From Embiotoca jacksoni (lineage: Eukaryota; Chordata; Actinopteri; Embiotocidae): DNA of 64,000 nt. This document shows, piece after piece, positions 47,153-62,800 of this stretch. Both the position numbers and the translations under genes were made by a program. The stretch spans positions 4,864,501 to 4,928,500 of the forward strand of contig JAKOON010000002.1 in NCBI GenBank assembly GCA_022577435.1, in the 5' to 3' direction. Positions within the stretch are counted from its first letter, which is position 1, and the number at the start of each line of letters is the position of its first letter. The notes below the pieces were generated by a model. It searched no databases and was not told where the DNA came from. It worked only from the letters and a program-made list of their open reading frames with translations.

Positions 47153-47986
47153 TCCTCATTCTTATGCTCATCTGGCTGCCTTTTCCCTCGCTCCCTCTTT
47201 GTTCCCTTTTTCTTGTCACCTCTCATGTCTTTTTCTCCTTTTCTGACCTTTCTGTTCTTTTTTTTTCCTCGATTGAATTTCCCATCTCCTTCTCTTTAAC
47301 CATTCTCTTCATTTCCCTCCCATTGCTTTTCTGTTGAACTACCAGTCTTGCCTCACAATTTGCTTCATCTGTTGCATTTACATCTGACTTTCTCCATTAC
47401 ACCCACGTTGAACTTTCCGCCTCTCATCAGGACAGAAATTTGAAAGGCATAAAAGCCATGACAGTTTATCACATGACAATCATGTGTTGAAATTCTCCAA
47501 AAGCTCAGTTTGTTCTGACCGAACCACCCGCACTGTCCTAATTAACCACTTTTGCATAGTGTTGTTTTTAACAGACATAAATTATCACTCGTTAAAAAAG
47601 TTGTTAAAAAGTAGCCTGTTCAAGTTTATTTCTTATTTTGTCCTCAAGTCCTCTTCGTCTGACTTTTCATCTACGACCTTCCCACCATTTTTTTTGTCTC
47701 ATAGCTTGTAATTCTCTGCCTCACTCTCCCTTCTCTTTAATGTCTGCACTGTTTCTTTAGCTCTTATCTATCATGTCCTTTTGTCTCTCTTATTGTCTTC
47801 TGCTATTAGCTTCTCCTGCCTTTCCATCACTTTTTCTTTCAGGCTTCTCCTTCCTCTTTCTATTTTTTTCCACCCTGTTCCTGTTCTCCTCACTTCCTCT
47901 CACATTGACATTTCTCTCTCACTCAGCGTCTCTCTCTTTCACTCTCTGGGTCTCTCTAACCCCCACTCCATCTCTCTCACACACAC

Positions 47987-47990
<4 letters not shown>

Positions 47991-48081
<91 letters not shown>
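47991..48081 (+). repeat. (AC)n microsatellite
   Basis: About 45 units. Confidence 0.98.
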
Positions 48082-48082
<1 letters not shown>

Positions 48083-48235
48083 TTTCCTCATTCATATTCC
48101 ACCTGTGTCAGTCTCCTTGGAGTTGTCTGAGGGAATCAAATCCACCTTCAAATTCATCTTTTTATTCTTGTTATTCCCTCTCAAGGTCTTATTCTTTTCT
48201 CTAGTCTTCTCCTCTCTGTAGTGTGTATTGTGAGT

Positions 48236-49799
48236 AAATGTAATGGTTTGTGTAGACTTATTCTGGATTTTGTTGTTTACCCAGCACAAAGATACAAAAT
48301 AAACACTGTTTATGAAGCACAAAGAGGAAACATGCATCCAGTGTCTTCACAATGACACAAAATTGTATTATGTGTCCAATTTTTTTCCTCAAGACATCAC
48401 ACTGAATGCAGGAGACGTAACAGACAAGGACAAGGTGAGATGTACAAAAAAAAGGAAAAGGCAGAATGAAAAAAGAGGAAAATCCTGTCTAGTCTTTGTA
48501 GAGGACAGTCAAGGATGGCAGCAGCTTTAAAGGATATCACCAGTGTTATTTCATTATTTCCTTTCCGTTAAGTTACATACTCCTCTTGGCAGCAAGAAAG
48601 CAAAACAAAACTCAAAGTGGAGTGAGAGGTAACGTATAACTCAGGGAAGCTGTGAATAATTTTATTTTCAAAGCGATATTGTTTTTAAAAAAAGGCCATA
48701 TAAATGTGAAATAAAAAGAATCAAGGCCTATTTTTTAGCTTTCAACTGCACGTGATTGCATGATAGCAGGTGGTAGTGAAGTGAAACCTCGGTCCAAGGA
48801 TGCGCTTTGGTGTCGTTATTCAGCCGCCAGCTGAATAGAGACTGTGACATGAGGTTATAATTTCCAAGAGCTTTTGACTAGAGCTTTTTTTTTTTTCCAG
48901 AGGTCAAGAAAAAACTTCCAGACTTGTAAGATTGAAATATTTGCTTGTATGCATATTCTGTATTTTAGTATTGGAATTCACATAGTTCGAGGCCTTTTTT
49001 TTTTATTCTGGCAATCCAGGTTTCCCTTTGCTTCATGAACATAATCAAGTTTGCCTTGTGATGAAAATGTATCAATTTTACTTTGTGCATATTTCACAAA
49101 ACTAGAAAGGAAAGCACCCTATTTTAAATATATTTGATTCTTTTAAGTATTGACAGGGCATTAATTGTTAGCAAACAGTTGCTCATTAACAAATCGAACA
49201 ATTAGAAAACAATATATTATTCATTCTGAGATGTTGTCCTGTCTACCTGATGGATGTAAGTTATGAATTCACTCTTTTTTGAAGGTGCAATATGTAAAAA
49301 TTAAGTCCTGTCTTAAAATACCTCGTTGGATGCTGAGAGACAACGAGTCACTGCTTCTTGAGGTGCAGGGTGGTATTACAAGAAAAAAGAGGTCAGTGGT
49401 AGCTGGTTAGCATGTTGATCTCTACAAGACAATACAGTAGATGTCTTTGACATAATGTCAACATTTTTATTTCTTCACATTTCGTGGATAACTTTTGTAT
49501 AGATAGTAACTGTAGCTTCGTCACTTTGTGTGACCCCTTTCACATTTTTTTTGACTGTCAATTGATAATGTTTTTGTTACAAATATTTTGATTTTAGCCA
49601 TAAGAAACAGACCAGGCTGTAGCTGACCACCATTTTCAGTAGAAAGGAATTTTCTGTTTAACTTTTATTTTGAACCACTAACCGTGGTGTCTTAAGTCTC
49701 GAATTCCCCTTTTTTTTTGGCATAAAATCAGCGAATGCATCTCTGCTCGCTCTTTGTCATTGCAGCATGGTAGCCAGCTAACGCTGTGTGAATAAATAT
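48236..49799. other. No gene recognised; possible unresolved repeat
   Basis: The part 49280-49720, starting 'GAAGGTGCAATATGTAA', resembles a dispersed fish repeat from memory; there is no second copy in this window. Confidence 0.4.
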
Positions 49800-50565
49800 T
49801 ACCGCCTGGCCGTATACCTTTGACCACCAAAATGTAATTAATTCATGCTTGAGTCTAAGTGAAAACTTTTGCCAAATTTGAAGAACTTCCTGAGATATTG
49901 TGTTTATAAGAGTGCTAGAACACAAGGTCATTGTGACCTTCACCTTTGAACCCAAAAATAGTGTCAATTCATATAATCCAAGTGAATGTTAAAGCCAAAC
50001 TTAAGGAAATTCTCTCAAACTTTACCGATATTCAATCATGAAAAAGTCCCGTACAGATGGTACAGATGGAAGGTCACAGTGACAATGACCTTTGAACTTT
50101 AACCCCCAATATCTAATCAGATCCAAGTGAATCTCTGTGCCAAATTTGAAGGGATTACACGAGTGTTTAAAAAAAAAAAAAAATTGCATTCAAACAACAA
50201 GACAGACATGACGTCAAAGAGAATGGGAAAGTCCTGAGGACACAGTCATCTAATATGTTGATAACTAAAACATAATGTGATCATCATTGAGTTCAACTCA
50301 ATGTTTGTGCCCAATATAAAGAAATTACTTCAAGCCGTTCCAGAGATATTACATTCAGAAGAATAGGAAGATGTGAGATCACTGTCACTTTGTCTTTTGA
50401 CTTTTAATTCTTAAAATCTAATCAGTTCCTCCTTCGGACCAAGTAAACATTTCTGCCAAATTTGAAGAAATTCCATCGAGGCTTTCTTAAGATATCATGC
50501 TCACAAGAATAGGACGGCGGGACAACCCGAGACATAATGCCACTATACATGTAGCTGTTGCAGAG
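49800..50565 (-). repeat. Degenerate tandem repeat (CAAATTTGGCAC type), minus orientation
   Basis: Same family as 11760-12344, reversed. Core units lie near 49870, 50003, 50131, 50311 and 50457, roughly 130-180 bases apart, with flanking 'GACCTTTGA' and 'CACAAGAATAGGA' blocks. Confidence 0.75.
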
Positions 50566-52286
50566 ATGAACCTCTCAAAATAAAAAAAAAGGAACCGGCG
50601 AAGCGTAATGTATGAATCACCAGTTAAATGAGTAGGACAAACATGCTGGCAAGTAGTGGTAATTACAGTCATTGAGTAAAATGACAAAGTTATAAAAGTG
50701 AGCGTTTCAGGGACGTTAGGCACAGGAGATGATGTATTTTGCAATTTGTTTCCTGTTAAAGTTTCCGTTGGTTTGAATTGATAGAGTCCGTCTGAGTGGT
50801 GATCGCCGCTGTGGGCTGGAGTCAGAGAAATGATCAATGCCTACAGAAAACTCAGAAGAAAACCCATCAAAGGATATTACCTAGTATGCCAGTACTTCAC
50901 CAGGTTATTCTCTTGGTTTCTCTGAAGACAGAAAATGGTCAATCAAATGTGTAAGAGCTGCTCCTCTCTACTTTACCTCTTGCCCTTATTTTTCACTCAA
51001 CGACTAACACAGCACACCAGCTAAATTTGAGGCTCCATCGCCAAAGGGCCATCCATGTTTTACACCACAAAACTGTTTTTTTCCAAAAGTATATCTGAAA
51101 ACAACTGCTTTACATTGTTATTTTCCAGTATATATGTTGAAAGTTGAAATACATAAAGATCAAAACTACAAAAAACATGTATTATGTGTTCCCCTATTTT
51201 CTTTAGTATTTGCCCATATAAACTAGTTCACTTCCCATCTAGACTGCTTGAAGACAAGACGTGAATCCTGATATTATATGTATCAACATCCTAAATATGA
51301 AATAATAAAACAGGAAAAAAAAAATTAAAACACCAAAGCAAACTCAGTAACTTGTAAATGAATTGCAATCCTTCTTAAAACCTCAGCAGATGAATGTTTA
51401 CTGCATGAGAACACAAACAGCTTTTGAAAACTGATGATTTGTGCTCGTTCAGATTGTGCGTTTTAAGAAGAAACCTTTCCGTCTCCTCTCACATACTCTG
51501 TCATGCATGTTTTCATTAACTTGCATGTATGTTTGATTTGTTTAACATGTCATGATCATACAGTACAATAGTGATGAGACTGATTAATAGTCATGACCCG
51601 CCATGGTCAAAAGCTCTCACAAAAGAAACGAAACAAATGCATGAATGAGAACAAGCTCATTGTAAATTCAGCCATACTGAAACACCATGGAGACGATCAC
51701 AGGGTCACAAGAGATTTATCTGTCTGACGTTCAGTAGAGTGTGTGCGTGCGCTGTGTCTTCACCACATATTTTCTGAGACTTAACTATTTAAAGATTGAA
51801 AATTGGATACAAATGAGGACATTAATCCATTTTACCTATTGTTTATCTGTTTAAGTGTGATGGGAGATCTTTATGAATATGACCTGCGTGTCATTTATGT
51901 ATAAATCTAGCCGGCTGAGTGTGGACTGTGGTCCATCGTTCCTCCTCCTCCTCCTCCTCCTCTCTCGCTCTCTCTGACAGGCCAGTGGGTCTCCTGGTGA
52001 GAGCTGACCTTTCTCCTGAAGGAGACAGAGAGTGAGGCCGCAAATGAAGCAAGAGGAGGAGTGATGTGTGTAAATGAGTGAATGATAATTCACCGGGGTC
52101 GAAAGATAATTGTGTGTTGTAAGACAGAGATGTGCGTGCATTTAGAATATATTTGGATGGGTGGTGAAGTAAATGATCGGTGTGTGTTTGTGTTCTGTTT
52201 TTGAACCTATGTGTGAAAGTGATTGGGTGTTAATGGGTTTATGTGTGTGTGTATCACACTTCATAAAATGTGAGGGTGAGAGAGAG

Positions 52287-52289
<3 letters not shown>
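50566..52289. other. No gene recognised
   Basis: A (TCC)n run at about 51941-51961 and AT-rich sequence; short frames only. Confidence 0.5.

Positions 52290-52339
<50 letters not shown>
52290..52339 (+). repeat. (GT)n microsatellite
   Basis: About 25 units. Confidence 0.97.
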
Positions 52340-52341
<2 letters not shown>

Positions 52342-52358
52342 ATACCATATGTCCACGG

Positions 52359-52359
<1 letters not shown>

Positions 52360-52403
<44 letters not shown>

Positions 52404-52415
52404 TGTGTGTGTGTG
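52360..52415 (+). repeat. (TG)n microsatellite
   Basis: About 27 units with one CTG interruption, 20 bases after the previous array. Confidence 0.97.
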
Positions 52416-54373
52416 GTGAACTGATGGTAAATAGAGATATTTACAGCATTTGTCTTCATGTGGTAACCATGACTACATCACAGTGGGAGAGGCTGTCTGT
52501 CTCAATGCATTATGACATCAGTGCTTAACACTCAACACACAAACACACACAAACACATACACACACACATACACGAACTTCAACACACTCTATATGTGGC
52601 AAACACTCAATCACTTTAGTGAATACAGCTGGTAAACACACATTCAGCTGCTGCTTGGCTACACACACAATCCATGCATTTACATGAAAATACACACATG
52701 ATGCCAAGCTGCAGGTGTGTGGCACTCCAGCCTGAAAGACGCACAGCTCTTAGCCTGACACACACACAGAGACACACACAGTTAGATAGATACACACTCA
52801 AGTGGAGGGGGAAGAAAACCTGTTAACACCCTCACAGGGAAATGGTCTACACTCTGAAGTATTCTGAGAACACGTTGTAGAGTGGTAATACTTTGTGTAT
52901 GTCTGTGTGTGTGCAGAACATGTTTTTTTATAACTAGAAACTACTAGGAGAGTGCATTCGTCAAGCCAGTACAATTTAAGTTTCAAGTAATTAGAGAAAA
53001 TTTGTGTTTAATCTTCACGTGTATCTGAATCAGAAAAAAACATTGTGATTAATAAACATGGAATTCAAATACCAGTTTTTTCACTCCAGTATTGGCAGTA
53101 GCTCAAGATATAATTGCAAAAAACTTTCAAAAATTCTCCATCTCACAATATTTAAAATTTGATTTTGCATAGTAATGTGGGCTTGTACATTTTACCATGT
53201 TTTCATTCTAGTATTAGCATGAAGCCAGTACGATTGTAGCCAGTTTATTAGGTCATCTTGTCATATACTACTGGAGATTTAGACATGCCTGTTGGATGAA
53301 AAGTCAGGGGTCAACAAAGTGATTAAAATTCATCATCTAGGGACGATAACTATCTGTACAAAATTTTAAGTCCGTACTGTATAGTAACTATTGCAACATT
53401 TTAAGTGTTGGAGCAATGGACTAACTGACATATGGCACATGATTTTTTACAACTTAGCTCTTATTTGTTTAGTTTTGGCCATTACATAAATTCTGGTAGC
53501 ATCGTGCTCTCAATAGCAATTGCAAAAATCTGAGGCCACAGCAACACGGTAATCAGGTTGAAAACGAGCCAACACTTTAAGCCGGTCCTCAAAACCATTT
53601 CCATTTTAATTGGAAGTAAAAGGTAAAACTGAAAGTCGGTACACCTGAAATGTGAGTAATTGTCCATCGTTGCACTGGAATATGATGGACAACAAAGGTA
53701 CAAATGTGAGAAAGTCAGTCTTCCAAATATAAAGCTTTCATTTGGCCTGTGTTTGTTTCGCCATCGGACTTCTTTACGGTAAACTCGCCGTGTGTCCAGA
53801 TCTCAGCAACTGACCCAGTCACTACAGTCACTACAATAATAATATTACAGAGAGGGATTCTGGGTGATCATTTAGATTTCGTTAATTAGAGTCTAAAAAT
53901 GAGGGTTTCGTTATAGATCAGCACCAACATTCAACAATGTTGTGATCAATTTCTCCCACCATGCACCAGAGGTAGATGCACACTTCCTGCACAGGAGCTG
54001 TAATGAGAGAGAAAACAGTGCAGCAGAAACACAAGTGTTTTAAATGAGAGGAGGCAGAGAGATCACATTTAAAAAGAAACACTTGCTCTCACTGTTGTCA
54101 CTCTTGATCTTTCCACCTGTTGGTAACACAGTTGGATGCATTGTCAGTGTGTTTTGGGAGATGTAGGAAATCACTAACTGAATTAGAGGTAGACAAAGCA
54201 GGTTCAGGAGAAAAATAGATAAATCACAGCGCCTCATCTGAAAATATCTCCGGGCGTGCTGTAAACATATCAGACTGATGATATCTAACAGCGTAAAAGA
54301 ATCTGAAGGAGGGTTTTTCCCCTGGTAATACTCAGGTGAAGTCGTGTTTCCAAATACTATCCATCACCTCGCC
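52416..54373. other. No gene recognised
   Basis: CA-rich patches at 52530-52580 and 52750-52800; the rest is AT-rich without supported frames. Confidence 0.5.
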
Positions 54374-54401
54374 GTGTGTGTGTCTGTGTGTGTGTCTGTG
54401 T

Positions 54402-54474
<73 letters not shown>

Positions 54475-54479
54475 TGTGA
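54374..54479 (+). repeat. (TG)n microsatellite
   Basis: About 52 units with three CTG interruptions at the left end. Confidence 0.98.
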
Positions 54480-54738
54480 GAGAGAGACAGATTGTGCGAG
54501 ACGCTGCAGGTGTGGTGGTGAGACAAGAATTGAACAGAGAGACAGAATGAGAAAGTGAACAAGAGAGCGAGCGAGAGAAGAAAGAGAGAGAGTGAATCAT
54601 TCCCCGAACAGACCACCTCGACAGCGTGATATCAGATGCATTATTTGATGATTGGATCGCTGGCTACAAAAGCTGATAGATCTCCGCCTGAAATTGATTT
54701 CTGTCTGGATGTGACTCACACACGCACGCACGCACGCA

Positions 54739-55629
<891 letters not shown>

Positions 55630-56095
55630 GTAAACCGTGACATCACCCATTGGGCTGTAAACTGACGTTTTGAAGTCTGGTATTTCTGACGACGGTATCT
55701 TGGTGTTTTGGAGCTTGAAGAGAATCTATTTGGTGGCAAAGGTGGAGATGGAGAGGAGCGAGTGGTGGATCTGACTGAGAACACTATTAAACTACACCCA
55801 CCCAATCAAACCAATCAATCAAACCAGCACAGCCGTAAACATGCCTCTCTTTGAGACCTAGTATCTAATTAATGATGGAATTATTTTTAGATAAACCACC
55901 AGAACACTGATCAGAAGGAGTGAATTTAGCTCATAACACCATCGTGATTTGTGGAAAAAATGATTGTCTTTACATTTCATGGGAGAAGTTAATGCTTTTT
56001 TAATGGGAGTCAATTGGAGCCAGAGGTATTTTGGAGTCAGCCTCTTGTGGCCCTCAGCGGTGTTACACTTTCAGGCACTTGTGCATTTTATGCAG
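55630..56095 (-). mobile_element. MITE-like dispersed repeat, minus orientation
   Basis: Begins 'GTGACATCACCCATTGG' and later has 'TTGGAGCCAGAGG' and 'CCTCTTGTGGCCCTCAGCGG', the reverse complement order of 40771-41294. Confidence 0.6.

Positions 56096-58965
<2,870 letters not shown>

Positions 58966-58995
<30 letters not shown>
58966..58995 (+). repeat. (AC)n microsatellite
   Basis: About 15 units. Confidence 0.95.
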
Positions 58996-58998
<3 letters not shown>

Positions 58999-60957
58999 TC
59001 TGCACCAATACAACAAAAGCATGACACCCCATTTGTTTTCTAACTTGTCGCCCCCAGAGATGCTGTTCTGTATTACTCACTACTGATTATTCCCCCACAT
59101 CTCTAACATGCTGAGATGTACAACAAGCTAAAAATGCTTTGAATCCCACATCAGGAAATATTTTGACCTCTAACTTGACAACCCCACTATCAGCTGCAGA
59201 GCCTTTGTAGATCATAAATCTGCTATATTTTTCACCAGAGAGTTGAATTTAGAATTAGATACTCCACTTATACTGAACCTGAACAAGGCACTCAGACTGA
59301 GGTATGGTCAGATTTTGAGCATTAAATGTCCTTGTTTTCTCAGTTCATGAATCAAACAACAGTCAGTAAGCTGTTGACCATCAAAGTATTGATGTCCACC
59401 ATAATACTGAATGTTAGAAATGATGCTGAACATAAATGTTGGTTGGCTTTGAACACTACAAACCTGAAGATTAACAAAATAGCATTGCACACCGTCTTGA
59501 AGTTGCATTGTGGATAATGTAAATAACCCATGTTTCCAAGCTGAAAGTGTATGAAATAGCCACCATTTTCCTATAAACCAAATTTAATGCAAACCACTCT
59601 AGAAATACAAAACATTTCTGTCGATCTAGATTTGTTGCTTCAACAAACACTTTACAAGAAGTCCTCCAACCCATAGGGCCATAAAGATCATTTGTTCTCA
59701 CCCTCAACTACGACCCACAGAAGTGTTTATTTATATGACTGTTATGACGTAATAAGCTCCTTGCATAGAAGTCCTGGAGGAAGACAGACTCAAACTTCAG
59801 CAACGACACTATATGGCAACTCCAGGAGCCTCAGAAGAGCAGACAAATTCCTCAAATATGAAAGTGTTGTTTAAAGCTGCAGCCCTCTAAGCTTGACTGT
59901 TTCTAAAACAAATGTCACTGCAAACTATGAAATCTCTCATTTAATTTCATCTGGGAGCAGATTTAAATCTGTTCGTGTCATATTAAATATATTCTTACAG
60001 AAGTTTCTTACACCGATGGAATTTGTTGCATCGGTCTGCCTTGAGACATGGCCAGCCCACCTGAAAGCAGCTCATTAGTATTGGTGTCAACTGAGACTTG
60101 TCTGATGTCTGACAGTATACATGCTGTTTCAGAGGCTTCTCCACGCTAACGACTTGGGGGGGAAACAGTGCTGTGCTGGTAATAACAGGATAAGCCTGGA
60201 TTTTGACTCAACAAAAATAGCCTGGACTAAACGCAGACAAGCTATTTATGTCTTGCTACCTAATCAGGGTGAAATGTAAAAGTGTGGCACGAAACTGCCT
60301 ACACAAACTACTATAAGCAGCAGCAGCAGCACATGCTCTACAGTGCACACAGGTGATATCCCTAAAACCTAAATCACACCGCAGACCTGGATCAGTAACG
60401 TCAGTCACTCACAGATTATTGTATAGCTGGCCGGGGCTGACTGTGCACTGCATCCAGAACAAAGCAGAGAGACAGCGAGAAAAGACAGAGAGGATAAAAG
60501 AGCAAGAGAGAAACCCAGAGAGGACGATTAAAAAAAAAAAAAGCCTGCTAGTCATCGGCTCTGTGGAGCTGAAATCCCCTCTCTCAGCTCTCTGGCTGGT
60601 GAACAAGCAGGGAGCCACAATGGCTAGCAGATTCCCCCGGATTTGGAGCACAAAGGGTGGGCAGTCGTCCACCCAATAACCCCCCGAACCACCACCGCCC
60701 CCCTGTCGCATGCATCCCTCCTCTCATCGTCCCAGACTCCATCCACATGGCCTTTTTATCCGATCTGACTGTCAACGGCCGCATAGGCCTCCTGAATCAG
60801 TAGCAGACCGACTGGCACAGTGAATACATGTGTTAATGTGTGTGTGCACACTCACCTAACAAATCCTGGAGATTTTAGCCAACTGTCGCAGCCCTGCCAA
60901 ACAAGAGTGTCATAGTTGTGGTAATTGGAGTTTTGCTACACGCTCACACACACAGGG

Positions 60958-60958
<1 letters not shown>
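58996..60958. other. No confirmed gene; possible 5' exon near 60620
   Basis: An ATG in good context (CCACAATGG, 60619-60621) opens 19 codons (MASRFPRIWSTKGGQSSTQ) after a purine-rich leader-like stretch; an AAG/GGTGGG donor-like site follows the thirteenth codon. Too short to call. 59680-59890 may be repeat-derived. Confidence 0.25.

Positions 60959-61036
<78 letters not shown>
60959..61036 (+). repeat. (CA)n microsatellite
   Basis: About 39 units. Confidence 0.98.
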
Positions 61037-61037
<1 letters not shown>

Positions 61038-62535
61038 CTTTGCATTACTGTGGGTGTGCAGACAATTACAGCGACTGAATTCATTCGTGAGCCCAAACTC
61101 GAATTCTCATTTTCAGCATGAATCCAAATCCTAACTCTAAATTACTCTCAAATTATCAGGGGTATAAAACCTGAGTGCTTTTTGTGAGTGATAGTGATAC
61201 ACACCTCTGAATATGTGTTTAAAAAGTTTTTAACTGTGGATTCAAGTCCGGCCTCGCCCCTGGCTTCATTAAAAGTTACCTGCTCTCACCACACATGGAG
61301 CCGCCAGAGGAGAGCCCGTGACCCATTTCCAGTCCCCACCCTTAGATTAAGAAATTCCTGGCGTCGGGTATATTGCAGCCAGGTGTTTAGTGCTCTTGAG
61401 TTTGGCATAATCATTAGGTTGGTCTCAGACAATTAAACAATGAATCGATTAAGCTCAATTAATGACTAATGTCTAACGTCTCAGGCACTGTTGTGTTCCT
61501 GCCCGAAACGAAGGTACGGAGACGGCAGCAGGTGGCTGAGTGTGGCACGGCGATGGAGCCACCGCTTAGCCAAGTTACAACCATGTGCGTGTGTCTGCAT
61601 TTTCATGAGAGTGTGTCAGAACCTGAGTCTAATCACCAGGATTGTGCCACTTGTGTTTGCCATGACAGTGATAGTAATTGCCGCAGCATTTGGCTCCAGT
61701 GCTAATAGAAGTGTGATGAGCAGCCGGGCAGCCACCGGGACTGATCGCCTCTTCAGAGATGGACTTCAGACGGTCTTTAATGCGACTCAGCAGTGTGTTT
61801 AAAAAAGAACAGATAATTGCAGTTTTGATGTTATTTTTCTTATTTGCGATGAAAGTTCATCTGTGAGGAAGAGGAGGAGGATGGCAAAGACAGAGGAATA
61901 TAATGCAGAAGAGCCTTTATCATAGGCGGCGCTATGAATATGTCTGCATAAAATGTTGTTTTTTTGACAGTATACTTCTGGCACACATGATACCTCAAAT
62001 TTCTTTTTTTGATAACAATTTATGGTAATTTAAGATCCTTTTGTTACTTAATTTACATACTGTGTTTGCTGCTGGGCAACAGATGATGTTCGCCTACTAC
62101 AGTCAAGCCCTTGGTGGGTGTTGTGGGACAGTCAGACAGTCAACATTATTTTCATGGCAAAGTTAGTAGCATTCAGTCGGATAAAGATGCGAACACCAAC
62201 GGCTGCAAAGATGTTTGTAGTGTTTTGAGTTAAAAGCTCAAAGTCAGACTGGCCATCAGGAACACCGGTGGGCTGGGACTTTGATTGTGCCCCGCCGATA
62301 CAATGTAGCTTTCCCATACCTGATGGCCGAGCGCCGCTTATGGACTTTATTCAATCTAAAATAACAAAGCTGAGTTCAAAAGATTGTACAATCTTAAAAT
62401 GAATCATCCATAGCGTAAAAACGATATATGGCAGCCCACCATACTGTTAGCTTTAAAGGATCCGTCCCGTTGTCATTCCCATGGCATGGTGACTAACCGG
62501 GTTGAAGAAGGAGGTCATGTGATGATCAAGAAAGT
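61037..62535. other. No gene; possible conserved non-coding block at 61240-61800
   Basis: Overlapping plus frames at 61469-61802 have no recognised features. The block is non-repetitive and less AT-rich than its surroundings. Confidence 0.35.
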
Positions 62536-62800
62536 TGATGAGGGGGGGATGGTTTGATGGAGCGAACACAGGACTTTCAACCAAAAGATGACTGTTCGAG
62601 TCCACGAGAAACCAAAATCATCTTGGATTTCTTTTAAGAAGTAACGTAGGGTATTTAACTTACGCAATGTACGTAAAGTTACTTACTAGATGTATGTAAC
62701 TGGTGTAGATGTATTTTACAAACAAATACTTTTTGTAACCAAGTAGTTTTGGTGCCTAAACCTGAGGCATCTTGTACATATATCTAAGATGTCAGCGGGC
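62536..62800 (+). mobile_element. SINE-like repeat with tRNA-like head
   Basis: A-box-like TGGTTTGATGG at 62550-62560 and B-box-like GTTCGAGTCC at 62594-62603, 34 bases apart, are followed by a body shared with 18815-19110 ('AAGTTACTTACT', 'AGTTTTGGTGCCTAAACCT'). Confidence 0.6.

Larger units (their letters stand above)
46840..48235. other. Pyrimidine-rich tract of about 1.4 kb
   Basis: The plus strand is dominated by C and T, including the CT and AC arrays listed separately. Long Ser/Leu/Phe-rich plus frames (47053, 47773, 47781) and the Arg/Glu minus frame are products of this bias. Confidence 0.7.

Noticed and set aside
47773..48221. Two plus frames of over 140 codons with hydrophobic starts
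   Set aside because: The Ser/Leu/Phe composition comes from the pyrimidine-rich strand and the tail from a CA array.
62550..62610. tRNA gene
   Set aside because: A- and B-box-like sequences are present but no cloverleaf can be drawn, and the following sequence is a dispersed repeat body; it is a SINE-like head.
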